This document shows positions 9,641-17,519 of a stretch of DNA of 64,000 bases, piece after piece (the first letter of the stretch is position 1; each line of letters starts with the position of its first letter). The position numbers and the translations under genes were made by a program. Below the pieces are notes generated by a model. That model saw only the letters and a list, made by a program, of their open reading frames with translations, was not told where the DNA came from and ran no database searches. The stretch lies in the NCBI RefSeq assembly GCF_007828865.1, contig NZ_VIVK01000001.1, positions 5,580,001 to 5,644,000 of the forward strand. Direction: 5' to 3'. The stretch comes from Kribbella amoyensis. GTDB lineage: Bacteria; Actinomycetota; Actinomycetes; Propionibacteriales; Kribbellaceae.

Positions 9641-11161
9641 TCAGGGCGCGAGCGGGAGGTGGACCGTGAAGGTCACGCCGCCGCCCGGAGTGTCCGTCAC
9701 GGTGACCCGGCCGCGATGGGCAGCGACCAGCGCAGCGACGATCGACAGGCCGAGGCCGGAACCGCCGGTGGCCCTGGTCCGGGCCGAGTCGGCGCGGTAG
9801 AACCGCTCGAACACGCGGGCCTTCTGCTCGTCGGACAGCCCGGGACCGCGGTCGGCCACCTCGAGCACGGCCTCGCCGTCCCGGGTCCCGACCGAGACCG
9901 TGATCGGTGTGTCGACCGGCGTGTGGTGGAGCGCGTTGCTGACCAGGTTGCCGAGGACCTGACGTAGTCGCGACTCGTCGCCGTCGACCACGGGCGCACC
10001 GGAATCGGGCAGGATCTGCAGGCTCATCGCCCGGCCCGGCTGGACCGCCTCGACGTCGTGGACCGAGTCGCCCGCGAGCGTCAGCAGGTCGACCGGCTGG
10101 TTCTGCAAGGGCCGCTGCTGGTCGAGCCGGGCGAGCAGGAGCAGGTCGTCGACGAGCAACCCCATCCGCTTGGCCTCGTCCTCGATCCGCTGCATCGTCA
10201 CCGGATCCGCGGTACCGCCCCGCTGCCGGGTCAGCTCGGCGAACCCGCGGATCGAGGTCAGCGGCGTCCGCAGTTCGTGGCTCGCGTCGGCGATGAACCG
10301 GCGCATCCGGTCCTCGGACTGGCGCGCGTTCTCCTCCGACCGGCGCGCGACCTCCTCGGAGCGGCGCGCGGCGTCCTCGGAGCGGCGGGCCGCGAACTCC
10401 GACGCGGTGCGCTGGGCGAACGCGTTCTCGATCTGCCCGAGCATCTGGTTGAGCGCGAGCGACAACCGGCCGACCTCGGTCCGCGGATCGCGTTGCGGTA
10501 CCCGGCGGCCGAGGTCGCCGCCGGCGATGGCGACCGCGGTGTGCTCGACGTCCTCGAGACCACGCAGGCTCCGGCGGACGACGTACGTACCGACGCCGGC
10601 CAGCAGGACGAGCAGGATCACCCCGGTCGCCACCTGGACGCCGACGAGCCGCTGGATCGTCTTGTTCATGTCGCCGAGGCTCTGCGCGACCATCACGTAC
10701 CCGCGGTCGCCGCTCAGCGGGACCGCGACCACCCGCCAGGTGTCACCGCCGCTCGCCGCCGGGGCGTTGAACGGCTGGTTGTTCCGGGCAACCACTTGCT
10801 GCAGGGTCAGGGCCGGCAGCTTCGGCTGGCTCTCCGACTCGCGCAACGGCTGCCGGAACGCGCCGCCCTGGGTCTCGGACCCGTCCGCGCGGAACGCCTG
10901 CACGTAGAACGCGCTCGGCAGCGGCGGACGGTTCTGGGTGTTCTCCGGCGGCGGCCGGTCTGCGCCGAGCCACGGCCGGTTCACGATCGGCCGGGCGGCC
11001 TCGCTCAGCTGGGTGTCCACCCGGTCGGTCAGGTAGCCGCGCATGATCGTGGTCGCGACCAGCCCGGACGCGACCAGCGCCGCGGTCACCAGGGCGAGTA
11101 GGACCAGGACGATCGTGATCCGCAGCGGATAGCGGTCCGCCAGCCGGCGGTGTCCCTGCAT
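9641..11161 (-). CDS. Membrane sensor histidine kinase (OmpR-partner type)
   Basis: The 506-residue kinase has a first membrane helix at about 15-38, an extracytoplasmic sensor domain (about 40-170), a second helix at 172-195, HAMP (about 196-250), a repeat-built helix at 254-288, the phosphoacceptor motif SHELRTPLTSIRGFAE with His295, and an ATPase domain with N-box (GNLVSNALHHTP), ADRGPGLS and GGSGLGLSI. It autophosphorylates on His295 and passes phosphate to the regulator encoded just upstream; the regulator stop and kinase start overlap by one base (TGATG). The unusual part is the run of five exact heptads between HAMP and the dimerisation helix. The stimulus is unknown. Confidence 0.92.
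   Translation of the reverse strand: MQGHRRLADRYPLRITIVLVLLALVTAALVASGLVATTIMRGYLTDRVDTQLSEAARPIVNRPWLGADRPPPENTQNRPPLPSAFYVQAFRADGSETQGGAFRQPLRESESQPKLPALTLQQVVARNNQPFNAPAASGGDTWRVVAVPLSGDRGYVMVAQSLGDMNKTIQRLVGVQVATGVILLVLLAGVGTYVVRRSLRGLEDVEHTAVAIAGGDLGRRVPQRDPRTEVGRLSLALNQMLGQIENAFAQRTASEFAARRSEDAARRSEEVARRSEENARQSEDRMRRFIADASHELRTPLTSIRGFAELTRQRGGTADPVTMQRIEDEAKRMGLLVDDLLLLARLDQQRPLQNQPVDLLTLAGDSVHDVEAVQPGRAMSLQILPDSGAPVVDGDESRLRQVLGNLVSNALHHTPVDTPITVSVGTRDGEAVLEVADRGPGLSDEQKARVFERFYRADSARTRATGGSGLGLSIVAALVAAHRGRVTVTDTPGGGVTFTVHLPLAP
10298..10402 (-). repeat. Five 21-bp tandem repeats coding a heptad helix
   Basis: Kinase residues 254-288 are five consecutive 7-residue units, SEFAARR, SEDAARR, SEEVARR, SEENARQ and SEDRMRR. 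The DNA is correspondingly a degenerate 21-bp tandem repeat. Because each unit is a whole heptad, copy-number change would preserve coiled-coil register. Confidence 0.85.
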
Positions 11162-11862
11162 CAGCTCGCGCCCCGCGGAGTACGCAGCACGTAGCCGACG
11201 CCGCGGACCGTGTGCAGCAGCTTCGGCTCACCAGTGTCCACCTTGCGGCGCAGGTACGACATGTACGACTCGACCACGCCCGCGTCACCGGCGAAGTCGT
11301 AGTTCCACACCGCCGACAGGATCTGCCCCTTCGACATCACCCGCTCCGCGTTCTCCAGCAGGCAGCGCAGCAGCTTGAACTCGGTGAGCGACAACTGCAC
11401 CGGCTCGCCCGACTTGAACACCTCGTAGCTGTCCTCGTTGAGCTCCAGGTCGGCGTACTTAAGCACCGCGGCCTCGGTCGCGACCTGCTCGCGGTGTCCG
11501 GACCGGCGCAGCAGAGCGCGGACCCGGGCAACCAGCTCGTCCAGGCTGAACGGCTTGGTCACGTAGTCGTCGCCACCGGTCTGCAGGCCGAGCACCTTGT
11601 CCTCGACGGCGTCCCGCGCGGTGAGGAACAGCACCGGTACGTGCCGGTCCTCACCGCGCAGCCGGCGGACCACCTCGAACCCGTCCAGGCCGGGCATCAT
11701 CACGTCCAGCACGACCAGGTCCGGCTCGACCTCACGGGCCTTGCGCAGCGCCTCTGTGCCGTGACTCGCCGTGGACACCTCGTACCCGGCGAACCGGAGA
11801 CTCGCGGACAGCAGCTCGACGATGTTCGGTTCGTCGTCGACCACCAGCAGATGCGGGCTCAT
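11161..11862 (-). CDS. OmpR/PhoB-family response regulator
   Basis: A 233-residue regulator with a receiver domain (acidic VVDDEP, phosphoacceptor Asp in VVLDVMMPG, switch Thr in FLTARD, Lys in TKPFSLDELVARV) and a C-terminal winged helix (LTEFKLLRCLLENAERVMSK ... VESYMSYLRRKVD, VRGVGYVLR). It binds tandem DNA repeats as a dimer when phosphorylated. The ATG at 11862 was chosen because the receiver fold starts there; an upstream TTG adds only an unstructured tail. The histidine kinase gene overlaps its stop by one base. Two direct-repeat boxes, one upstream of this gene and one upstream of the neighbouring exported protein, are candidate binding sites. Confidence 0.93.
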   Translation of the reverse strand: MSPHLLVVDDEPNIVELLSASLRFAGYEVSTASHGTEALRKAREVEPDLVVLDVMMPGLDGFEVVRRLRGEDRHVPVLFLTARDAVEDKVLGLQTGGDDYVTKPFSLDELVARVRALLRRSGHREQVATEAAVLKYADLELNEDSYEVFKSGEPVQLSLTEFKLLRCLLENAERVMSKGQILSAVWNYDFAGDAGVVESYMSYLRRKVDTGEPKLLHTVRGVGYVLRTPRGAS

Positions 11863-11895
11863 GGCCCCAGTCTGCCGCCCGGACCCAGCAGAACC

Positions 11896-11911
11896 CTGGG
11901 AGCTTCCTGGC
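11896..11911 (-). promoter_or_regulatory. Tandem box upstream of the response regulator gene
   Basis: On the plus strand CTGGG at 11896-11900 and CTGGC at 11907-11911 are spaced exactly 11 bp apart, the pitch used by OmpR-family dimers. The box lies 33-49 bp upstream of the regulator ATG. A matching box occurs at 12594-12609. Autoregulation is inferred. Confidence 0.45.
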
Positions 11912-11941
11912 AATCCGCTGTGAGTGTCGGCCCGGTCCGGA

Positions 11942-12499
11942 TCAGCGGGGACCGCGCTTGAACCCCCACTTCTCCTGGGCCTCCTGGCGCACCGTCGTGT
12001 CGCTGACGCTGGTCGCGGTCGCCTTGCCGTCGGCCGCGGTCGCGAGCACGGTCACCTGGTTGCCGGTCTTCACGTCGTCGATACCGTCGCGGGCCGAGTT
12101 CACCAACGTGTCCTCGGTCAGCGTGTACTGCTTGGTGTACCCGTCGGCGCTCTTGACCGTGATCGAGTCCTTGCTGACCGCGGTCACCTCGCCGCGCTGC
12201 GTGGCGACGGTCTGGTAGCCGCCGCCGTCCTTCTCGACCACGAACTCGCCGTGCAGGGCTCCGCCGAACATCCCCAGCTCGCCGTGTCGCCCCGGTCCCT
12301 TGCCCGGACCGCGCTGGTCCTGGTCGGACGGCGCCGACGGACTCGCCGACGGTGCCTGGGAGGGGGACTGCGAGGGGGACGGGGTGTCGGCATTGGTGGT
12401 GGCCCAGGCGACCCCGCCAGCCGCTGTGGTGACGGCCACCGCGGCGACGGTCCCGGCCAGTCGCCACGGTTTGTCGGTGAGTTTCTGGAACGACGCCAT
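11942..12499 (-). CDS. Membrane-anchored or exported protein with a C-terminal beta domain (DUF5666-like)
   Basis: A 185-residue protein with a hydrophobic helix at about 13-33 (WRLAGTVAAVAVTTAAGG), a Ser/Pro/Gln-rich linker, a Gly-rich segment, and a beta-rich C-terminus with the pattern RGEVTAVSKDSITVKSADG ... DDVKTGNQVTVLATAADGKATA. That pattern resembles DUF5666 small-barrel repeats. No known enzymatic motif is seen. The ATG at 12499 follows GGGAGG. It is oriented head-to-tail with the two-component system, 79 bp upstream of the regulator start, and shares a CTGGC-N6-CTGGC box with it, so it is probably a regulon member or accessory of the sensor. Function is unknown. Confidence 0.6.
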   Translation of the reverse strand: MASFQKLTDKPWRLAGTVAAVAVTTAAGGVAWATTNADTPSPSQSPSQAPSASPSAPSDQDQRGPGKGPGRHGELGMFGGALHGEFVVEKDGGGYQTVATQRGEVTAVSKDSITVKSADGYTKQYTLTEDTLVNSARDGIDDVKTGNQVTVLATAADGKATATSVSDTTVRQEAQEKWGFKRGPR

Positions 12500-12593
12500 A
12501 CTGCTGTGCCTCCCGTGACTGCGTACCGGACTCCGCGCCTGGTACTGGTCGTCCCACACTGCCGAGCGGACCTGAGACGAGGCTCCGGCGAAG

Positions 12594-12609
12594 CTGGCAA
12601 AATCCTGGC
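12594..12609 (-). promoter_or_regulatory. Tandem box upstream of the exported protein gene
   Basis: CTGGC at 12594-12598 and CTGGC at 12605-12609 (plus strand) are an exact direct repeat with an 11-bp pitch, 95-110 bp upstream of the ATG at 12499. The same arrangement occurs upstream of the adjacent response regulator. Confidence 0.45.
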
Positions 12610-12621
12610 AGTGTGCGGCCG

Positions 12622-13107
12622 TCAGACCAGGAAGATGACGGCGGCGAGCCAGACGGCGGCGGCGAGCGAGGTGCCGATCAGCTCGATCAGGATCGACAGC
12701 CCAGTAGCGCGGAGGGCGTGCTTGGTGGACGTCCAGGCCGGGCCGTGCGCGCCTTGCCGCTGCCACTCGGACAGGTACACACCGATCGGGAAGCCGACGA
12801 ACATGCCGATCACCGGAATCACGAAGAAGCCGACGATCCCGAGCAGCACCCCGATGATCATCGACCGTCTCGGCACCCCGGACTCGCGCAGCCGGCGCTC
12901 GGGCACGATGTACTTGACCACCTGGCTCGCACCGATGAGGGCGACGGCCGCGGAGAGGACGACCCAGCCGGTCGGGCTCTGTTCGATCAGGGCCCAGACC
13001 AGGATCGCGGCCAGGCTGAGCAGCGCGCCGGGCAGGATCGGAATCACGATGCCGGCGATCCCCACGAAGATCGCGACACCGACCAGGACGGTCGCAACGC
13101 TGTTCAC
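12622..13107 (-). CDS. DUF456 family membrane protein
   Basis: About 161 residues with four to five hydrophobic helices: an N-terminal VGVAIFVGIAGIVIPILPGALLSLAAILVWAL, a second pair, the Gly-rich IIGVLLGIVGFFVIPVIGMFVGFPIGVYL, and a C-terminal LIELIGTSLAAAVWLAAVIFLV. The GxxGFFVIPxxGMxxGxxxG pattern is characteristic of DUF456 (glycine-zipper-like) membrane proteins, whose function is not known. The start is uncertain: GTG 13107 gives MNSVATV, while a TTG at 13125 lies close behind GGAGG but with too short a spacer. The gene is divergent from the debranching-like gene with about 41 bp between starts. Confidence 0.7.
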   Translation of the reverse strand: MNSVATVLVGVAIFVGIAGIVIPILPGALLSLAAILVWALIEQSPTGWVVLSAAVALIGASQVVKYIVPERRLRESGVPRRSMIIGVLLGIVGFFVIPVIGMFVGFPIGVYLSEWQRQGAHGPAWTSTKHALRATGLSILIELIGTSLAAAVWLAAVIFLV

Positions 13108-13136
13108 GCTGCCACTCTGCCGCAAATCCCTCCGCT

Positions 13137-13142
13137 TAGGGT
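13137..13142 (+). promoter_or_regulatory. -10 element for a leaderless debranching-like transcript
   Basis: TAGGGT ends exactly 6 nt before ATG 13149 and there is no Shine-Dalgarno. The position predicts transcription starting at or next to the start codon. Confidence 0.5.
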
Positions 13143-13148
13143 GGACGC

Positions 13149-15161
13149 ATGCCCTATCTGCATGATCTGGTCACCGCGGTCGCCGCTCCCTGGGTGGCGC
13201 TGTCCCCTCGATCCGGCCAACTCACCAGCCACGGCGCCGAAGGGGTGTACGCCCGCGACCGCCGCGTCCTGGCCACCTCGAGGGTCACCGTCGACGGCCG
13301 CGAGCCGCTCCCGGTCCACGTCGACGAGCCCACCGCCTGGACCACCCGGCACACGGCCGTGATCGAGGGTCTGGGCGACGCGGGCCACGACCCGACCGTC
13401 CTGCTGCACCGCACCCGCTCGGTGGCCGGTGACGGCATGACCGAGCAGCTCACCCTCGTCAACAACTCCCACGTCACCGTCGACTGCACCGTTACGCTTG
13501 CCCTAGGCACCGATCTCGCCGGGACCGCGGCCGTTCGCAGCGAAGCGGCCGCGGACCTTCCCGCTCTGGAGCCGGCCGTTGTCGGTGCGACCGGTTTGCG
13601 CTGGGAGAGCGCGGGCACAACCGTGACCGCTCTCCTCGAGCCGGCGCCGCTCTCGCTCGGCGAAGTACCAGGCGAGGTCTCCTGGCAGCTCTCCGTTCCT
13701 GCGGGCGAGGAGACAACGGTCGCGGTCACTGTGAGCGGCGATTTCCCGGCGACCGAGGGGTTCACGATCGAGCCGCCGGCCGAGCGGATCACGTACGGCG
13801 AGGTGGTGGCCGCCAGCGAGGACGCGCGGCTGCAGCGCTGGGTACGCCGGTCGCTCGACGACGTGGCCGGGCTCCAACTGGCCGCGGACGGTCCGGCCGG
13901 CGACCGCTATCTCGGCGCCGGCCCACCGTGGTACCTGACCTTGTTCGGCCGGGACTCGCTGATCTCGTCCGGCATGCTGCTGCCGGTGGACCCGGGCCTC
14001 GCCGCCGGGACGCTCCGGGCGCTGGCTCGCCGGCAGGGGACGAAGGTGGACCCGGACGCCGCCGAGCAGCCGGGCAAGATTCCGCACGAGCTCCGCGCCG
14101 AGGTCGCCGACCACGGTGGCGGCCTCGTCCTGCCCGCCGTGTACTACGGCACCCACGACGCCACCCAGCTCTGGATCACCACGTTGCACAAGGCGTGGCG
14201 GTGGGGGATGCCGCCCACCGAGGTCGAGGAGCTGCTGCCGAACCTGCAGAACGCGCTCGCCTGGATCCGCGACTACGCCGACCCCGACGGCGACGGCTTC
14301 CTGGAGTACATCGACGAGTCCGGCCACGGTCTCGCGAACCAGGGCTGGAAGGATTCGAGCGACTCGGTCCAGTGGCCCGACGGCACTCTGGCCAAGGCGC
14401 CGATCGCCCTGTGTGAGGTACAGGGCTACGCGTACGCCGCCGCGGTCGCGGGTGCCGAGTTGCTGACGGCCTTCGGTCTGCCCGGGGCCGACGAGTGGAC
14501 CGGCTGGGCCGCCGCACTGAAGGAACGCTTCCGCGCCACCTTCTGGGTCGACGGGTATCCCGCGATCGCGCTCGACGGCGAGAAGCGCCCGGTCGCGGGT
14601 CCCGCGTCGAACATGGGCCACCTGCTCGGGACCGGCCTGCTCGACCCGCAGGAGGAGGCCGTCGTCGCCGCGTTGCTGGGCGAGGAGCAGCTCGACAGCG
14701 GGTTCGGCCTGAGAACGTTGTCCTCGGCAATGACCGCCTTCAACCCGCTCGGGTACCACACCGGCAGCGTCTGGCCGCACGACACCGCGATGACGGTCCA
14801 GGGCCTGTACGCCGCGGGCCAGGGCACGACCGCGACCAAGTACGTGCGGGGTCTGCTCGATGCCGCCGAAGGATTCGAGTACCGGATGCCCGAGCTGTAC
14901 GGCGGCGCGGGGACGGCCGAGGAGAGCACCCCGACGCCGTACCCGCTGTCCTGCCGCCCGCAGGCGTGGGCGGCCGCCTCCGCGATCGCGGTCGTCGTGG
15001 CCGCGCTCGGGGTCGAACCGCATGTACCGCGGGGCACGCTCGATCTCACCCCGGCCGATCCCTTCCCCTGGCAGCGACTCCAGCTGCACGGCCTGAAGAT
15101 CGGCGAGAGGACCGTCTCCGTCGAGTACGAGAACGGAGAGCTCACCGTCTCCACGGACTAG
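13149..15161 (+). CDS. Glycogen-debranching-type glycoside hydrolase (amylo-alpha-1,6-glucosidase family)
   Basis: A 670-residue cytoplasmic protein. The N-terminal third is the GDE N-terminal domain (SGQLTSHGAEGVYARDRRVLATSRVTVDG), and the rest is an alpha/alpha toroid with the motifs PWYLTLFGRDSLISSGM, GKIPHELR, TLWITTLHKAW-like repeats, NQGWKDSSDSV and YHTGSVWPHDTAM. Those acidic motifs line the active site in GH63/GH133-like debranching enzymes, which hydrolyse glucan branch or oligosaccharide linkages. No glgX, glgP or glgE gene is nearby, so the exact glucan is inferred. Translation probably starts leaderlessly at ATG 13149. The TAG stop is the outer end of a perfect inverted repeat shared with the convergent LysE gene. 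Confidence 0.85.
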   Translation: MPYLHDLVTAVAAPWVALSPRSGQLTSHGAEGVYARDRRVLATSRVTVDGREPLPVHVDEPTAWTTRHTAVIEGLGDAGHDPTVLLHRTRSVAGDGMTEQLTLVNNSHVTVDCTVTLALGTDLAGTAAVRSEAAADLPALEPAVVGATGLRWESAGTTVTALLEPAPLSLGEVPGEVSWQLSVPAGEETTVAVTVSGDFPATEGFTIEPPAERITYGEVVAASEDARLQRWVRRSLDDVAGLQLAADGPAGDRYLGAGPPWYLTLFGRDSLISSGMLLPVDPGLAAGTLRALARRQGTKVDPDAAEQPGKIPHELRAEVADHGGGLVLPAVYYGTHDATQLWITTLHKAWRWGMPPTEVEELLPNLQNALAWIRDYADPDGDGFLEYIDESGHGLANQGWKDSSDSVQWPDGTLAKAPIALCEVQGYAYAAAVAGAELLTAFGLPGADEWTGWAAALKERFRATFWVDGYPAIALDGEKRPVAGPASNMGHLLGTGLLDPQEEAVVAALLGEEQLDSGFGLRTLSSAMTAFNPLGYHTGSVWPHDTAMTVQGLYAAGQGTTATKYVRGLLDAAEGFEYRMPELYGGAGTAEESTPTPYPLSCRPQAWAAASAIAVVVAALGVEPHVPRGTLDLTPADPFPWQRLQLHGLKIGERTVSVEYENGELTVSTD

Positions 15162-15213
15162 GTCGTGTCTGGTAATCCCACACCTACTGCGCGGGATTAC
15201 CAGACACGACCTA
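15159..15213. terminator. Perfect 21-bp inverted repeat carrying both stop codons of convergent genes
   Basis: Positions 15159-15179 are the exact reverse complement of 15193-15213, with a 13-nt loop. The outermost TAG of each arm is the stop codon of the adjacent gene (debranching-like on plus, LysE on minus). The arms are not GC-extreme and no T-run follows. It can act as a bidirectional terminator; a small dispersed palindromic element is an alternative. Confidence 0.75.
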
Positions 15214-15843
15214 ACCGATGGCGCTGATCGCGGCCGCGGCGGCAATGGCGAGGTAGATGCCGGCGACCGTCCAGCGTTGGACGGTCTGGCCGCGGCCGGT
15301 GGGCTTGAGACGGCGGCCGAGTTCGGCGGCGCCGACGGCGTAGCAGAGGTCGAGCGCGAGGCCGATCACGAGCACCGCGAGACCGAGGAGCAGCAGCTCG
15401 TTGCGGAGTTGCTCCGGTCCGGCGCCGCTGGTGGCGAACTGCGGGAGGAAGGCGAGGAAGAAGAGCGCCGCCTTCGGGTTCAGCAGGTTCACCAGCACGC
15501 CGGCCCGGAAGATCCGGCCCAACGGCTCGACAGCCAGGGTCGCTGTCGGCTCGGCGGCGGCGGGTCGGCGCAGGGTCCGCAGGCCGAGGTACGCGAGGTA
15601 GGTGGCGCCGGTCAGCGAGATAGCGGTGATGATCCCCGGCGACGTCTGGACCAGGGCCGCCAGACCGAGGGCCGCGGCCAGGATGTAGACGACGGTGCCG
15701 GTCTCGATCGCGATCGCCGAGACCACACCGGCCCGCCGGCCCTGGGTCAGGCTGCGCAGCGAGATGTACAGGTTGTTCGGACCCGGAAGCCCGACCAGCA
15801 CCACCGTCGCCCCGACGAACCCCAATCCCTGCCCGATCCCCAT
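15211..15843 (-). CDS. LysE-family amino acid exporter
   Basis: A 210-residue inner-membrane protein with six predicted helices and the family signatures VLVGLPGPNNLYISLRSLTQGRRAG near the N-terminus and LVNLLNPKAALFFLAFLPQF in the middle. LysE/RhtB proteins export basic or neutral amino acids or small metabolites by proton antiport. ATG 15843 was chosen because GGAGG lies upstream and the family homology starts with it. It is transcribed divergently from a MocR-type regulator across a region rich in TGGACT boxes, an arrangement common for MocR-controlled exporters. The substrate is not determined. Confidence 0.88.
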   Translation of the reverse strand: MGIGQGLGFVGATVVLVGLPGPNNLYISLRSLTQGRRAGVVSAIAIETGTVVYILAAALGLAALVQTSPGIITAISLTGATYLAYLGLRTLRRPAAAEPTATLAVEPLGRIFRAGVLVNLLNPKAALFFLAFLPQFATSGAGPEQLRNELLLLGLAVLVIGLALDLCYAVGAAELGRRLKPTGRGQTVQRWTVAGIYLAIAAAAAISAIG

Positions 15844-15864
15844 CCCGCCGGCCTCCGCTCTCCA

Positions 15865-15941
15865 AGTGGACTGTCTGTCGCGACTAGCCTGGCGGGACTG
15901 GATGCAGTCCACCCGTGCCAATGGGAGGTGAAGTGGACCGT
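15865..15941. promoter_or_regulatory. Cluster of TGGAC(T/C) boxes between lysE-like and mocR-like genes
   Basis: AGTGGACTGT starts at 15865 and AGTGGACCGT at 15932 overlapping the regulator start codon, as direct repeats. GGACTGGATGCAGTCC at 15895-15910 is a palindrome with half-sites GGACTG and CAGTCC. This fits a MocR/GntR autoregulatory operator controlling both divergent genes. The first box extends to 15884 and recurs upstream of the MFS gene at 8220. Confidence 0.6.
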
Positions 15942-17408
15942 TCTGGCGATCCCGACGTCCTCGCGGACCTGATCGGCCGACGGCTGACCGGCCAACCGGG
16001 CGGCCTGTACCGGCGGTTGGCGGACTCGATCGCGGCGTTGGTCGGTTCGGCCGAGCTGCCGGTCGGCGCCCGCCTGCCCGCGGAACGCCGGCTCGCCGAC
16101 GCCCTCGCGGTCAGCCGGAGCACCGTCGTCGCGGCGTACGACGAACTCCGGGCCCGTGGTCTGGTCGAGAGCCGCCGGGGGAGCGGTACGACGGTCGCCC
16201 GCTCGGCGAGCCGGGGCCGTTCGACCGCGGACCGGCGGATCCCGACCGGATACGGCGAGTCGCTGTTCCACCGGATCGCGGTCGGACCGGGCGACGTGAT
16301 CGCGATGACGTACGCCGTCGACCCCGGCATCCCCGAGGTCGCGGCCGAGCTGGCCGACCTCGCCAAGGACGAGCTGCCGCTGCTGCTCCAGGACGTCGGC
16401 TACCACCCCCGGGGACTCGGCGTACTCCGCGAACGCGTGGCCGAACACTTCACCGACGGCGGCCTCCCGACCAGCGCGGACGAGGTGGTCGTGACGAGCG
16501 GGGCGCATCAGGCGATCGCGCTGGTCACCCAGATGTACCTGCGGTCCGGCGCGGCCGTGGTGATCGAGCAACCGAGTTGGCCGGGGTGCTTCGACCTGTT
16601 CGGTGCCGCCGGCGGCCGCGTGGTCGGCGTACCGCTGGACGATGCCGGGATCCGGCCGGACCTGCTCGAGGCCGCGTTCCGGGAGCACCACCCGGCGATG
16701 CTGTTCGTGATGCCGACGTTCCACAATCCGACCGGCCGGCTGATGGCCACGGCACGCCGTCGCCAGGTGGCCGAACTCGCCGCGAAATACGGCGTCGTGG
16801 TGGTCGAGGACAACGCGTATTCCGCCTGGGATCCGGCCGGGCCGGACATTCCGCCGCCGCTGGCCGCGTTCGCGCCGAAGAATGCGGAGGTGCTGACGAT
16901 CGGGTCGGTGTCGAAAGCGGTCTGGGGCGGACTGCGGATCGGCTGGATCCGCGCACCGCGTCCGCTGGCCGAGCGGCTCGCCCGGCACAAGGCGCTCGCC
17001 GATCTCGGCAGCCCGATCATCGACCAGGCCCTCACCGCGAGATTGTTGCCGAAGCTCCCGGAGGTCACCGCGGAACGCGCCCGGCTCGCGACCGCGCGGC
17101 GTGCGTACGTGGGTCGCCTACTGGCCGAGCGGCTGCCGGAGTGGAGCTGGGTCGAGCCCGACGGCGGATCGGCGTTGTGGATCCGGCTGCCCGACACGGA
17201 CGCGCGGGTGTTCGCGCAGATCGCGTTGCGGCACGGGGTCGAGGTCGTCGCCGGCCGGGCGATGGATCCGACCGGGGAACACGACGGCCACCTGCGGATC
17301 CCGTTCGCCTATCCCGAGCGAGTACTGGACGACGCCGTGGACCGGCTGGCGGGCGCCTGGCACGAGTTCCGCCGGCATGGGCCCGCGCCCGGCGTCCCGG
17401 TTGTCTGA
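15933..17408 (+). CDS. MocR/PdxR-type PLP-dependent GntR regulator
   Basis: A 491-residue fusion of an N-terminal GntR winged helix (GGLYRRLADSIAAL ... GARLPAERRLADALAVSRSTVVAAYDELRARGLVESRRGSGTTV) and a fold-type I aminotransferase domain. The PLP lysine lies in IGSVSKAVWGGLRIGWI, preceded by TFHNPTGRLM and VVVEDNAYS. MocR proteins sense PLP or PLP-substrate adducts and control amino-acid or vitamin B6 genes. GTG 15933 follows GGGAGGTG with a short spacer, though an ATG at 15921 is possible. Divergent transcription from the LysE-family exporter and the shared operator cluster suggest it controls amino acid efflux; the effector is unknown. Confidence 0.92.
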   Translation: MDRSGDPDVLADLIGRRLTGQPGGLYRRLADSIAALVGSAELPVGARLPAERRLADALAVSRSTVVAAYDELRARGLVESRRGSGTTVARSASRGRSTADRRIPTGYGESLFHRIAVGPGDVIAMTYAVDPGIPEVAAELADLAKDELPLLLQDVGYHPRGLGVLRERVAEHFTDGGLPTSADEVVVTSGAHQAIALVTQMYLRSGAAVVIEQPSWPGCFDLFGAAGGRVVGVPLDDAGIRPDLLEAAFREHHPAMLFVMPTFHNPTGRLMATARRRQVAELAAKYGVVVVEDNAYSAWDPAGPDIPPPLAAFAPKNAEVLTIGSVSKAVWGGLRIGWIRAPRPLAERLARHKALADLGSPIIDQALTARLLPKLPEVTAERARLATARRAYVGRLLAERLPEWSWVEPDGGSALWIRLPDTDARVFAQIALRHGVEVVAGRAMDPTGEHDGHLRIPFAYPERVLDDAVDRLAGAWHEFRRHGPAPGVPVV

Positions 17409-17431
17409 GCCGGCAGCGGCCGGACATGACG

Positions 17432-17515
17432 GATGGCGGCCGCCCTGTCCGGGTGACCGCCATCGAATGGTCTTAGAGGGGGAGGGAAGGGCGCCGCCGT
17501 TGGCGCCTCATGAGG
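17432..17515. terminator. Hairpin cluster between convergent mocR-like and DUF7455 genes
   Basis: GATGGCGG (17432-17439) pairs with CCGCCATC (17457-17464); GGCGCC (17490-17495) pairs with GGCGCC (17502-17507) around GCCGTT; and CCTCATGAGG at 17506-17515 is a perfect palindrome. The position between two convergent stops indicates bidirectional termination. Confidence 0.6.
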
Positions 17516-17519
17516 CCGG

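Noticed and set aside
15159..15213. Insertion sequence ends
   Set aside because: The inverted repeat has only a 13-nt loop and no transposase or target duplication, so it cannot be a complete IS; at most a miniature or dispersed palindrome.
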